DNA of 61,503 bases from Bryobacteraceae bacterium (GTDB lineage: Bacteria > Acidobacteriota > Terriglobia > Bryobacterales > Bryobacteraceae), in contig JAICXK010000002.1 in the NCBI GenBank assembly GCA_025980435.1, positions 1 to 61,503 of the forward strand, written 5' to 3'. Positions 7,725-16,415 of this stretch are shown here, piece after piece. Below the pieces are notes generated by a model. It worked only from the letters and a program-made list of their open reading frames with translations. It was not told the origin of the DNA and did no database searches. Every line of letters starts with the position of its first letter. Positions within the stretch are counted from its first letter, which is position 1. The translations under genes and the position numbers were made by a program.

Positions 7725-9090
7725 CTTCGGCGCCGGCTTTTTCCCAAGGCCATTGCGCAATCTGGCGGGCGCGCCAGAGATAAGCCACGATCCCCAGGAG
7801 AACCACTCCGATTCCGCTGATTACATAGATCCGGCCGCTGGAGACTAGGATAAAAATCCACCCCGCGAGCGCGATCAGCACCGGCACAGGATAAAGCGGC
7901 ATCGAGAACGGCCGGCGGATATGCTTGCGAACCCGACGGATCAGAATGACCGCGATGCACTGGGCGGCGAATTGCGTCACGATCTGAATGATGATAAGCG
8001 CCTTGATCAGCGTCTCCAAGGGAAGCAGGCAGGCCGCCGCGGACATGAGGCCCATGAACACCACCGAGAATGAGGGAAAGCGGCGCTTCGGATGGACGCG
8101 GGCGAAGGCCGAAAAGAAGTGGCCTTCGGCAGCGGCGGCGTACGGCACACGCGTGTAACCGAGCAGGACGCAGAACACCGAGGCAAACGCGACCCACAAA
8201 ATGAGGCCGGTCATCAGCGCCGCGGCGTTCGCTCCATACAGGCGCTCCATGAAATCCGAGACGATTGCGGTGGAGTGAATCGCTTCCTGCCATGGCAGCA
8301 CGCCGATAATCGAAAAGCTCATCGCGAGATATAACACGGCCAGAATGCCTATTGAGAGCAGCACAACGCGCGGAATATTCACGCTCGGATTTTTAATTTC
8401 ACCGCCGATGAGGCACACATTGAAATAACCGCTGAAGTCATACATGCTGATCAGCGTCGCGCCGCCCAGCCCCATGAAGAAGGCAGGGGACAGATGAAAC
8501 GCGCCGGCCGGAAAGTTGAACGCGATGGATGCCTGGAAGTGCCCTGCGCCTCCCCAGATAATAATTCCCATTGCGGCGATCAATCCTATCCAAAGCACAG
8601 CCGATATTTTTCCGATTGAGCGGATGTCGCGATAGAGCAGGATGGTCGCGAGCAGACAAACTCCAATGGCAATTAATTTCTGTTCGACAGGAGTGAGCGA
8701 CGGCGCGAGATAGCGCGCGTAGTCCGCGAAGCCCACCGAGCCGGACGCCGCCGTCAATGGAGCGGAAATCATTACTTGCCAGAGAAACAGGAAGCCCATC
8801 AAACGGCCGAGCGAACGGGGGCCGAACGCCTGTTGAAGATAATCGTAGGAGCCGCCCGAGCCGGGCATAGCGGCTCCCAGTTCGGCCCATACCAAACCAT
8901 CCGAAGCCGCGATGATTGCCCCGAGCACCCACCCCAACAGCGCCTGCGGCCCACCCATGGCGGATAAGATAAGCGGGATGGTGATGAACGGACCGACCCC
9001 AACCATGTTCAGCATGTTGGAAGTGAGGGCCGGGAAAAGGCCCATCTCGCGACGGAGTCCCGGATTGGCTGGTTTTGCAGCCTGGTTCAC
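7696..9090 (-). CDS. APC-superfamily amino acid permease
   Basis: The 464-residue protein has about twelve hydrophobic helices. Typical APC features are VGVGPFITIPLIL in helix 1, a GWVLGAIIAASDGL segment, MPGSGGSYDYLQQAFG between helices 2 and 3, and GGEIKNPSVNIPR in the loop after helix 6. Such permeases exchange or import amino acids with protons or other amino acids; the substrate is not evident. Its C-terminal codons overlap the duplicated segment at 7685-7724. This implies it was once directly convergent with the ICMT-like gene. Confidence 0.85.
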   Translation of the reverse strand: MNQAAKPANPGLRREMGLFPALTSNMLNMVGVGPFITIPLILSAMGGPQALLGWVLGAIIAASDGLVWAELGAAMPGSGGSYDYLQQAFGPRSLGRLMGFLFLWQVMISAPLTAASGSVGFADYARYLAPSLTPVEQKLIAIGVCLLATILLYRDIRSIGKISAVLWIGLIAAMGIIIWGGAGHFQASIAFNFPAGAFHLSPAFFMGLGGATLISMYDFSGYFNVCLIGGEIKNPSVNIPRVVLLSIGILAVLYLAMSFSIIGVLPWQEAIHSTAIVSDFMERLYGANAAALMTGLILWVAFASVFCVLLGYTRVPYAAAAEGHFFSAFARVHPKRRFPSFSVVFMGLMSAAACLLPLETLIKALIIIQIVTQFAAQCIAVILIRRVRKHIRRPFSMPLYPVPVLIALAGWIFILVSSGRIYVISGIGVVLLGIVAYLWRARQIAQWPWEKAGAEVTRQTGPAL

Positions 9091-9149
9091 AAGTAAATAC
9101 CCGTATCGGCCCCGGGAATCGAGTTGTACATACTGGAAGCCTAACAGCT

Positions 9150-9764
9150 ATGAAACTGCTACCCAAAGATGAGCGCTTCTTCGATCTGTTCCAGCAGCAC
9201 ATGCGCCTTCTGTGCCAGTCCTCCGCGCTGCTGATCGCCGGCCTGAGGGGAGGATACGAGCGCATGTCCGATATCTCCAAACAGATGGAAGCTCTGGAGA
9301 GAAGCGGGGACGAGGTGATTCATAAGATCTTTCGGACGCTCCAATCGACTTTCATCACGCCGTTCGACCCCGAGGACATTCAAACACTAGCCACCACGCT
9401 CGATAACGTATTGGATTCCATCGAGGACGCCACGTTCCGGATTGTCGCGTACCGCCTGGATCCGATTCCGGAACCCGCCGTCGAACTGGGGCGCATGATC
9501 GACGATTGCTGCCAGGCGCTTTCCAGAGCGCTTGCAGCGCTGCGCGACCGCAAGCCGGTGTGGGACGACTGCATCGAAGTGAACCGGCTGGAAAACGAGG
9601 CCGATGCGGTTGAGCGCACCGTCGTCGGGAAACTGTTCGGATCGCAAATTGAACCCATCGCTCTGATCAAGCAAAAGGAAGTATTCGAGATTCTGGAGAA
9701 TACCACCGACATTTGCGAAGATGTCGCCGATGTGATTCAGAACGTGGCCGTGAAGAACAGCTAA
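9150..9764 (+). CDS. DUF47/PhoU-like phosphate transport accessory protein
   Basis: The 204-residue, mostly helical protein belongs to the DUF47 (TIGR00153) PhoU-like family. Visible pieces are FFDLFQQHMRLLCQSS at the start, ALERSGDEVIHKIF, TPFDPEDIQTLATTLDNVLD with its metal-binding acidic residues, and VNRLENEADAVER. Members assist or regulate PiT-type phosphate carriers and are nearly always encoded next to them, as here. The ATG at 9150 is chosen because conserved sequence begins there. Its TAA overlaps the ATG of the carrier gene by one base (TAATG). Confidence 0.88.
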   Translation: MKLLPKDERFFDLFQQHMRLLCQSSALLIAGLRGGYERMSDISKQMEALERSGDEVIHKIFRTLQSTFITPFDPEDIQTLATTLDNVLDSIEDATFRIVAYRLDPIPEPAVELGRMIDDCCQALSRALAALRDRKPVWDDCIEVNRLENEADAVERTVVGKLFGSQIEPIALIKQKEVFEILENTTDICEDVADVIQNVAVKNS

Positions 9765-10765
9765 TGTCGACGCTCGAACTCGTCGCCATCATTGTTTTCA
9801 TTGCACTGATCTTCGATTTCGTTAACGGATTTCATGACGCGGCAAATTCGGTGGCAACCGTTGTTGCCACGCGGGTCCTGACGCCGGTAAAAGCGGTAGC
9901 GATGGCGGGCGTGTTCAACTTCCTGGCCGCTTTCTTCCTTGGCACCGGTGTGGCAGCGACGATTGGCAAGGGCTTCGTGAACACCGATATCGTAACGCCT
10001 TACGTGGTGCTGGCCGGGCTCTGCGGCGCCATCATCTGGAACCTACTCACCTGGTATTTCGGGCTTCCGGTCAGCTCGTCACACGCGCTTATCGGCGGGT
10101 ACGCGGGCGCTGCGCTCGCCAAGGCCGGAGCGAACGGACTGACATTGGGGAAGTGGCCGAGCACGCTTGCGTTCATCGTGGTCGCTCCACTCATCGGCCT
10201 CATTCTCGGGTACGGTTTCATGGTGGCGGTTTACTGGATCTTCCATCACTTCACACCCGGCTATATGGATCGCTTTTTTCGGCACGCCCAGATATTCTCG
10301 GCGGCGCTTTTAAGCTGCGCGCACGGAACCAACGATGCGCAGAAGACCATGGGGATCATAACCGCGGTACTGGTGGCAGGGGGCTTTCAAAGCGGATTTC
10401 ACGTCCCGGACTGGGTAATTCTCGCCTCGGCGACGGCTATGGGGCTGGGAACTTTGAGCGGCGGCTGGCGGGTGGTCCGAACGGTCGGGATGCGCTTGAC
10501 CCGCTTGAAACCGCGCAGCGGATTCTGCGCGGAAACCGGCGCCGCGATATCGATTCTGCTCGCGACGCGGCTGGGACTACCGGTTTCAACGACTCACGTG
10601 GTTGCCGGAGCAATCGCAGGCGTCGGATCCATCCAACGCGTGCGAGCCGTGCGCTGGCATGTTGCCGGAAATATTGCGATCGCATGGATCCTGACAATTC
10701 CCGCCGCGGGGCTGGTAGCGGCTCTTGCGTTCTTTCTGCTTCGGATCTTAGTGCCCGATGCGTGA
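9764..10765 (+). CDS. PiT-family inorganic phosphate transporter
   Basis: The 333-residue membrane protein shows both inverted PiT signatures: DFVNGFHDAANSVATVVATRVL near the N-terminus and LSCAHGTNDAQKTMGII in the second half. It also has the repeated GLPVSSSHALIGG and GLPVSTTHVVAGA motifs. PiT proteins import phosphate, or metal-phosphate complexes, with protons or sodium. The overlapping DUF47 gene upstream is the usual partner. A bidirectional hairpin at 10772-10793 follows directly. Confidence 0.93.
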   Translation: MSTLELVAIIVFIALIFDFVNGFHDAANSVATVVATRVLTPVKAVAMAGVFNFLAAFFLGTGVAATIGKGFVNTDIVTPYVVLAGLCGAIIWNLLTWYFGLPVSSSHALIGGYAGAALAKAGANGLTLGKWPSTLAFIVVAPLIGLILGYGFMVAVYWIFHHFTPGYMDRFFRHAQIFSAALLSCAHGTNDAQKTMGIITAVLVAGGFQSGFHVPDWVILASATAMGLGTLSGGWRVVRTVGMRLTRLKPRSGFCAETGAAISILLATRLGLPVSTTHVVAGAIAGVGSIQRVRAVRWHVAGNIAIAWILTIPAAGLVAALAFFLLRILVPDA

Positions 10766-10771
10766 TGGCCG

Positions 10772-10793
10772 AAGCCGGTTCGAAAACCGGCTT
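10772..10793. terminator. Bidirectional hairpin terminator
   Basis: AAGCCGGTT at 10772-10780 pairs perfectly with AACCGGCTT at 10785-10793 around a CGAA tetraloop, with A and T runs at the stem edges. It lies seven bases after the phosphate-transporter stop and 54 bases beyond the stop of the convergent TonB receptor. It can serve both. Confidence 0.7.
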
Positions 10794-10846
10794 TCCCGGC
10801 CAGAGGTCCGCTCCACCACCTGTTAGAAATCAGGATGAGAGCGGCC

Positions 10847-13800
10847 TCAGAACGCAAACCGCAATTGCAGTTCGATGCGCCGCTGATTGCTGGCCGTCGA
10901 TTCGGCGCCGAAGCCCCCCGTGATGCCGGTCGATTCCAGGAAAAACGGAGAGATGAGTGCTCCGTTCGGCGTGTTCAGGTTCAGGTGGTTGAGAATGTTT
11001 CGCGCGCTCACCGAAAGCGTCAGGTTGTAGCGATGCTCGCTGCCTTCGCCGAAGCCACGGAAGCCGCGATGGCCGCTTGCCCTTGCGCCACCGGACGGAC
11101 CTTTGAAATGGGTGGTCCCGAAGCCCCAGGTCTTGCTGACGCGGAGGTTCAGGCCGATATAGCCCGGTCCATCGCCAGCGTTGCGCTCGATCATGTTGGA
11201 AGTCCCGGGAGCGGACACAACCGGAAGCGGGTTGAGGATCCCGTAAGGCGTATCGAAATAGCCGGGCAACGTGGTATCCACAACGCTCGGACGAGCCGTC
11301 GCGCTTCCCTGCCCCTGTAGAAAGAGATCGGTGCCTGTGGTGATGTTGAAAGGCGTTCCCGTGTGCGCCACGATGAACGGCGAAAAGCGCAGTCCCCAGC
11401 GCGCCGCAATCGAGCCGCCCAGGAACAGTGTGTCCGATACATCCAGGTGCGATCGCCCCCAGTCTTCGGCGAAGTTGTACGGGTTGGCCGGCAAGGTGGA
11501 GAGACCATCGGTATCGCTGTGCGCATTGTTGTGGCTGTAGCGTCCGAATAGAGTCAGCCAGCGGCCCGCCCGGCTATTCAGGTTCACCATAAGCTGGGTT
11601 TGCTTGTAAATACCGTCCGACTGGTAATCGTATATATCGCCGACGTTGCCAAACGGCCTGCAACATACATTGTTCGAATTTCCCAGCGCGCCAGGCGGAA
11701 GACTTCCAGGGATCGGGTACGGGGCATTAATATCCACCGTCCGCAATTCGTGTGTGCCACGCGAATTCATCAGGTTCACTGAGACGGTGGTATGTCCGAA
11801 TAATTGCCGTTCAACACCGATCGCGGTTTGCATCAGGCGGGGAATCTGCAGGTGGCTGTCGATCTGATATCGCTGCGCTGCGTTCGCTGTCGCTCCGGTG
11901 AGATCGGCAATGGGAATGGGGCTGGAAAACGTCGCGTCGAAGATGGCAGGCCTGTCCAGCGTATACGTCTGCTGGTTGCTGAGGTTATAACGATAGGCGG
12001 TCTCGACGTCTGAGATGTCGAAGCGATCGTAGAATATCCCCCAGCCACCGCGGATCACGGTCTTCGAATGCCCATTCGGACCCTTTGCGTCGGGCGACCA
12101 GGCGAATCCAAATCGCGGAGCCCAGTCGCTGTGATCGGGGACGTTTGTCTGCGATTCCCAACGCAGGCCGAAACTCAAGGTCAGGTTGGGTTTCACGCGC
12201 CAGTCATCCTGAATGAAGGGACCAAAATCCAACTGATAAAAGCTGATGCTGGGATCGCCGGTGTGGACCGTGTACTTGGACGGACCATAGCCCATTCCGG
12301 TGACCTGGGCGCTCGAATAGCCGGCGTTGAGAAGCTGCACGGTCGCGAGGTATTGCTGCACGGAGAGCAGATTCACCTGACCGTTCTTATCGGGAGTCAA
12401 ACCCGGCTGCAGCGCGGGTCCCAAATAGGGGAAATTAGAGCCGCCCAGAAATTGATACTCGCCATTGAAGCCCTTCGGGCTCAAATTGTCCAGAGCATCG
12501 GTTCGGACACGAACGCCGAATTTCGTGGTATGCGCGCCCCAGGTGAGTGTGGTGTAGTTCTGCAGTTCAAAGCCGTTTTCCACGTTGTAGCTGGACGGAT
12601 AGTTCAGAGATGTATAGCCGGCGCCGCCCGAAACGAACGATTGGGATACAAAGAGTCCGGGAGCGTTGCTCTGGCTCTTGTAGTTCGCGCTCTCCCGGTC
12701 AAACCGGAAATGCGTCTCATTAACCGCCTTCGCGCTGAGCACGGCGGTTTCGACCACGTGGGCCGATTGCTCCACGGTCGACGTGCTGTAGCCGGTGCTC
12801 GGGAAGGTGATATTTCCTATGGTTGTAGCGGGCAGGTCGAAACTGCCGATCCCGGTGACGATATGGTCGTTCTGCAGGAATTCGTATCGAAAGCTTAGGG
12901 TATTATTCGCGCCGAGTTGATAATCGACGCGAGGACTTATCGTGGTTCTCCTCTGCGGAGTCGCATAGAAACTCTGGAACGGTTGAAAGCCTAGGAAGGT
13001 ATCGGTCGGGATCGTCGCGTTGATAATACCGTTGTCGTCGATATTGCGGCGGTCGGCATCGATAAAGAAGCTGCCGTGCCGGCCGATGGGTCCGCTGACG
13101 TTTCCCCCAAAATGCTGGGTCCGAAAAGGCGGATTTACCGATAGAAATGGATTTCGGGAATTCCAGATTTGATCGCTGATGTTGTAATAGCCCTGGCCGT
13201 GAAACCGGTCCGTTCCAGGTTTGGTGAAAATCTGAATGCGTCCATAGCCAAGCTTTTCGAATTCCGCCGAGAATGGATTCGAGTTAATGCGAATTTCGCG
13301 AATCGATTCCTTCGGGGGAAGCCTGCCACCGGTAAAACCATCTACGTATATCTGATTGCCTCCGGGGCCAGCCGATGGACCGGCAAGGGCCTGGAGATCC
13401 GCTTCCAAATCATCGGGGTCATCGGGCAGGGCGTCGAGATCTTCCTTTTGCAGAACTAAGGCGGTCGCGTTATTGGCGGGTTCGGTGCTCACCGTGTTTG
13501 TGGCCGTATCGGTCACCGTGACTTCCTGCCGTTGGGTTTGTACGGCCATCACTACGTTGGCGGTCGCGCTACCGCCGGCGGTGACCGTTGCGACTATCGC
13601 GCCTTGCTGCTGCAGACCGGTATAGGCGGCCGAGATCGTGTACGCTCCAGGAGCAACGTGGCGAAATGAGTAATTGCCGTCGGCATCGGAGCTGGTCGTC
13701 TGCACCGTACCGCCCGCGTTCGAGAGAGTCACCGTAGCCCCGGGAATCACGCCGCCGGTATCATCCTTGACTGAGCCACGGACGATACCCCGCGCATTCG

Positions 13801-13921
13801 GACGCGCCGGGCTCGACTCTGACGTTTGCGCGCTGCTTCTTTGACCGGTAGATCCCTGCGCCCAAAGCGCAGCCGTAAAAGCGAACCCGATCAGGAGTAC
13901 ACGTGTTATCTTGTCGTTCAT
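10847..13921 (-). CDS. Oar-like TonB-dependent receptor
   Basis: The 1024-residue outer-membrane protein starts with a signal peptide (cleavage probably after ALWAQG). A carboxypeptidase-regulatory-like domain follows at about 45-130 (RGSVKDDTGGVIPGATVTL, DGNYSFRHVAPGAYTI). A plug domain and a long beta-barrel follow, ending in LQLRFAF with a terminal phenylalanine. The plug is unusual, with a compact LDALPDDPDDLEADLQAL stretch and the signature GGNQIYVDGFTGGRLPPKESIREIRIN. Such receptors are numerous in acidobacteria and are thought to take up oligosaccharides or peptides; the ligand is unknown. The DUF5666 gene lies 48 bases upstream on the same strand, so they may be co-transcribed. Confidence 0.88.
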   Translation of the reverse strand: MNDKITRVLLIGFAFTAALWAQGSTGQRSSAQTSESSPARPNARGIVRGSVKDDTGGVIPGATVTLSNAGGTVQTTSSDADGNYSFRHVAPGAYTISAAYTGLQQQGAIVATVTAGGSATANVVMAVQTQRQEVTVTDTATNTVSTEPANNATALVLQKEDLDALPDDPDDLEADLQALAGPSAGPGGNQIYVDGFTGGRLPPKESIREIRINSNPFSAEFEKLGYGRIQIFTKPGTDRFHGQGYYNISDQIWNSRNPFLSVNPPFRTQHFGGNVSGPIGRHGSFFIDADRRNIDDNGIINATIPTDTFLGFQPFQSFYATPQRRTTISPRVDYQLGANNTLSFRYEFLQNDHIVTGIGSFDLPATTIGNITFPSTGYSTSTVEQSAHVVETAVLSAKAVNETHFRFDRESANYKSQSNAPGLFVSQSFVSGGAGYTSLNYPSSYNVENGFELQNYTTLTWGAHTTKFGVRVRTDALDNLSPKGFNGEYQFLGGSNFPYLGPALQPGLTPDKNGQVNLLSVQQYLATVQLLNAGYSSAQVTGMGYGPSKYTVHTGDPSISFYQLDFGPFIQDDWRVKPNLTLSFGLRWESQTNVPDHSDWAPRFGFAWSPDAKGPNGHSKTVIRGGWGIFYDRFDISDVETAYRYNLSNQQTYTLDRPAIFDATFSSPIPIADLTGATANAAQRYQIDSHLQIPRLMQTAIGVERQLFGHTTVSVNLMNSRGTHELRTVDINAPYPIPGSLPPGALGNSNNVCCRPFGNVGDIYDYQSDGIYKQTQLMVNLNSRAGRWLTLFGRYSHNNAHSDTDGLSTLPANPYNFAEDWGRSHLDVSDTLFLGGSIAARWGLRFSPFIVAHTGTPFNITTGTDLFLQGQGSATARPSVVDTTLPGYFDTPYGILNPLPVVSAPGTSNMIERNAGDGPGYIGLNLRVSKTWGFGTTHFKGPSGGARASGHRGFRGFGEGSEHRYNLTLSVSARNILNHLNLNTPNGALISPFFLESTGITGGFGAESTASNQRRIELQLRFAF

Positions 13922-13969
13922 CTCACCTCTGAAATCATGTTTACCGGGAGCTTTCAGCCCGCGGATTGT

Positions 13970-15178
13970 CTACTGCGGAACCGTCATTTCTCCCAAACCC
14001 CAATCGCCACCCATGGCCTGGCTGCCCTGCCGCGCGGGAGCAGCCTGGAGAATCGGCTCGACACCGGCAATAATGTTGGTGGCAAGCAGCTGCGAGCCAC
14101 CGTCGGCCACCACACCTGTAATCACCACGGCGTCGCCGGGCTTGAGTTCGGAAAGGCTGATGGCAGGGAGGCGCTCAATCATTTGCCCGATATCGCCACG
14201 TCCCGAACCACCTCTACTGCCACGAGGCGTATTTCCGTTTCCGGCTTCGGACCCATGTGCCTCGGACCCAGGTGCGCTTTCCGAATTGCTGCCACGCTCC
14301 GCGTCCGGGGAGCCGGCTGTTCCTTGCGCGCGCCGGGAATTCGGGTTGAAGCGGTGGGCGAGCATCATCGCCTCCATCTGAGGAAGTTTCCTCACCTCGG
14401 ATTCGTTGTTCATCGCCACATCAAGGGGCCGCTTGGTTGCCAGATCTTTGACCGTAAGCGATTTGCCGTCCGGCGAAATAGAAACGATCGTACCGTTGAT
14501 GGTGCGAAAAGCCCCTGAATAGATCTTGTCCGCGGCGATAGTAGAACCATCCTGGCTTCTGGTTCCGATGATCCGAACCTGATCTCCCGGCCGGATCTGC
14601 CCGAATTCGGACACACTGGGCGTTTTCGGACTTTCGGGTGAGTAGCGCGTGAATTGCGTCGTCTTCGCCGTCTCGACTGTAACGGGCTGCTTTCCTGCCG
14701 GAGTCGCGACCGTAATCGACAGCTTTCCGGTCGCGGGATCCACCGAGTTCACAATGCCGGCTGTACTGTGCTGCCAAGCTGCGGCCTCGGCCTGATGCGC
14801 CCTCTGAAGATCGCGAGCCGTCATGAGAACGACGCTTCGAGCCGCAATCGCGTTGGGATCATCCGCCGGTTTCGACCCGCGCACATCAACGCGGTCGCCC
14901 ACCTGCAGATCATCCGCCGTAATCCGGGTTGCATTTTTCAAGTTCTTCGCCCCGGGCTCAACCTTCAGCAGGGTTCGGGTGTTTCCGACCAGCACCTTCT
15001 TCTCAGCTCCGGTTTTATCTTCCTTAACCGTAATCACATGAGGAGCGGCATCGATTGCCGTGACCGTTCCGATCAGATGCTCAGTAGGTTTGGACGCTGG
15101 CGCGGCGTTCTCCTGCGCTCCGGACACGGAGACGAGAAGAGTCAACATGGCAAAGCATGTTGCCGGGCATTTCAGCAT
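13970..15178 (-). CDS. Exported DUF5666 repeat protein
   Basis: The 402-residue product has a signal peptide (CFAMLTLLVSVSGAQ). Repeated small OB-like modules of the DUF5666 type follow: HLIGTVTAIDAAPHVITVK, STAGIVNSVDPATGKLSITV, ADKIYSGAFRTINGTIVSI and the last near GDAVVITGVV. Between residues ~290 and 340 is a low-complexity Ser/Gly/Arg linker. Function is unknown; such proteins are periplasmic and may bind ligands or metal. AGGGGG upstream favours the ATG at 15178 over one at 15196. The gene precedes the TonB receptor by 48 bases. Confidence 0.65.
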   Translation of the reverse strand: MLKCPATCFAMLTLLVSVSGAQENAAPASKPTEHLIGTVTAIDAAPHVITVKEDKTGAEKKVLVGNTRTLLKVEPGAKNLKNATRITADDLQVGDRVDVRGSKPADDPNAIAARSVVLMTARDLQRAHQAEAAAWQHSTAGIVNSVDPATGKLSITVATPAGKQPVTVETAKTTQFTRYSPESPKTPSVSEFGQIRPGDQVRIIGTRSQDGSTIAADKIYSGAFRTINGTIVSISPDGKSLTVKDLATKRPLDVAMNNESEVRKLPQMEAMMLAHRFNPNSRRAQGTAGSPDAERGSNSESAPGSEAHGSEAGNGNTPRGSRGGSGRGDIGQMIERLPAISLSELKPGDAVVITGVVADGGSQLLATNIIAGVEPILQAAPARQGSQAMGGDWGLGEMTVPQ

Positions 15179-15286
15179 AGTAGTTCCCCCTGGCATTCCG
15201 GCCCGCCTCGAGCGAGCCGCTACAGAGAGGGCGAAAACCTTCCGTCGTAAGTTACGGGTTGCGGTTGGGAAAAGGGGGAGGCTAGT

Positions 15287-15334
15287 CTCCCTCCGGGCTC
15301 AGGATCGGCGAAGGAGATAGGAGCCCGGAGGGAG
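15287..15334 (-). terminator. Long hairpin downstream of the DksA-like gene
   Basis: CTCCCTCCGGGCTC (15287-15300) and GAGCCCGGAGGGAG (15321-15334) form a perfect 14-bp inverted repeat with a 20-base loop. It begins 17 bases after the stop of the minus-strand DksA-like gene and before the DUF5666 gene. A CCCCCTTTTCCC run follows on the minus strand rather than a clean T tract, so termination is probable but not certain. Confidence 0.6.
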
Positions 15335-15351
15335 TTCGGCAGGACTGCAAA

Positions 15352-15735
15352 TCAGGCGGCATTAACGAGCAGGTCTTCTAACGAGTCGTTGCCTTCATCT
15401 TTATTGCGATCAGCCTGCTCCTGGCACTGAATGCAGAACGGCGCCCATGGCAGCGCGTCCAGCCGCTTCGGACTGATCTCCTCTTCACAATGCAGGCAGG
15501 TTCCAAATGAGCCGTCTTCCAGACGGCGAAGCGCAGACCGGACGTTACGCAGCAGGTTCGATTCACGGTCAAGGTTTCGAATAGCGAGTTCGCGCTCCGA
15601 TGCGTGCTGGACTTCGTCCAACGCGTCGGCGCTCTTTTCAATGGTGATTGCATCGCGGTTGCGCACAATCCGTTCCAACTCGTCCCGCTTGGTCTCCAGG
15701 ATCTTTTTAAATTTGTTCAGTTCGGTCTTCGTCAT
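15352..15735 (-). CDS. TraR/DksA-type zinc-finger protein
   Basis: The 127-residue protein has an N-terminal coiled coil (TELNKFKKILETKRDELERIV onwards). A C4 zinc finger follows: CLHC, then EEISPKRLDALPWAPF, then CIQC. This is the DksA/TraR layout. DksA-family proteins enter the secondary channel of RNA polymerase and modulate initiation with ppGpp; short C4 members are common in this phylum. AAGGAG just upstream of ATG 15735 favours it over the ATG at 15750. A hairpin follows the stop. Confidence 0.82.
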   Translation of the reverse strand: MTKTELNKFKKILETKRDELERIVRNRDAITIEKSADALDEVQHASERELAIRNLDRESNLLRNVRSALRRLEDGSFGTCLHCEEEISPKRLDALPWAPFCIQCQEQADRNKDEGNDSLEDLLVNAA

Positions 15736-16415
15736 TTCCTTCTCCTTCAATTACGACCAGCTTTGCTCACTCATAAAACAATTCGAAGCAGCCAAGTCTT
15801 CCTTAAAGACGCAGCTTATGCAAAAAGGGTTCATCAACGGTAACACAGCTTTTCGGACCATGGTAGAGGTCTTTTGCTAGTACCAGTTTGAGAGAACCGG
15901 GAGAGAGAAGAAGCTATGGCGCTATGCTTCCGGTCACGGGAACTCAACGGTGAATTCCGGACGTCCGGTGCTTCCATCCCGACAAGCCGGCGCTTTTCGG
16001 ATCTCCAGATCATACCACACCCCGCGAGCAATTCAAGAACCAAATTTCGCGGCTCCCGATTGACACCGACACTCCTCTGCTGCGCTCAGCATCCATCTAA
16101 ATTTTTCGACTCCCGCGGCGCAAAGAACACCTATCGGCTGGAACTCGCCAACACCTTACACTGCAACTACATTCCCGGCCAGGAGGCCCGGCGGTTGCAG
16201 CCAAATCTCCGCTCTCCGGAATTCGCGAGCAGCGGGCGATGTGATTTTGAGCACGCATAAATTCACCTCACGTGTCGATTTCCACGTCTCTGATCACAAT
16301 TAGGTAGGTCCAGGTGGAACTTTCTCTCTATCTGACCGGGAAAGAAAGTAAGCCGCCTTGTAAAGTCTGGATTCTGGGCAGTGTACGAGTACCGGTTGCC
16401 GCAAGAATCAAAGAT
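15736..16415. other. Long intergenic region, no gene recognised
   Basis: About 680 bases separate the DksA-like gene from the end of the oxidoreductase gene. Open frames here (the longest, 15916-16260 on the plus strand, would give 114 residues) have no recognisable domain and no convincing ribosome site. I see no tRNA or clear hairpin-plus-T-run. It may hold a small RNA or a decayed gene, but nothing can be supported. Confidence 0.5.

Noticed and set aside
12068-12898. A 276-residue plus-strand frame inside the first TonB receptor
   Set aside because: It runs antisense through a clearly conserved receptor and has no domain; it is a GC-driven shadow.
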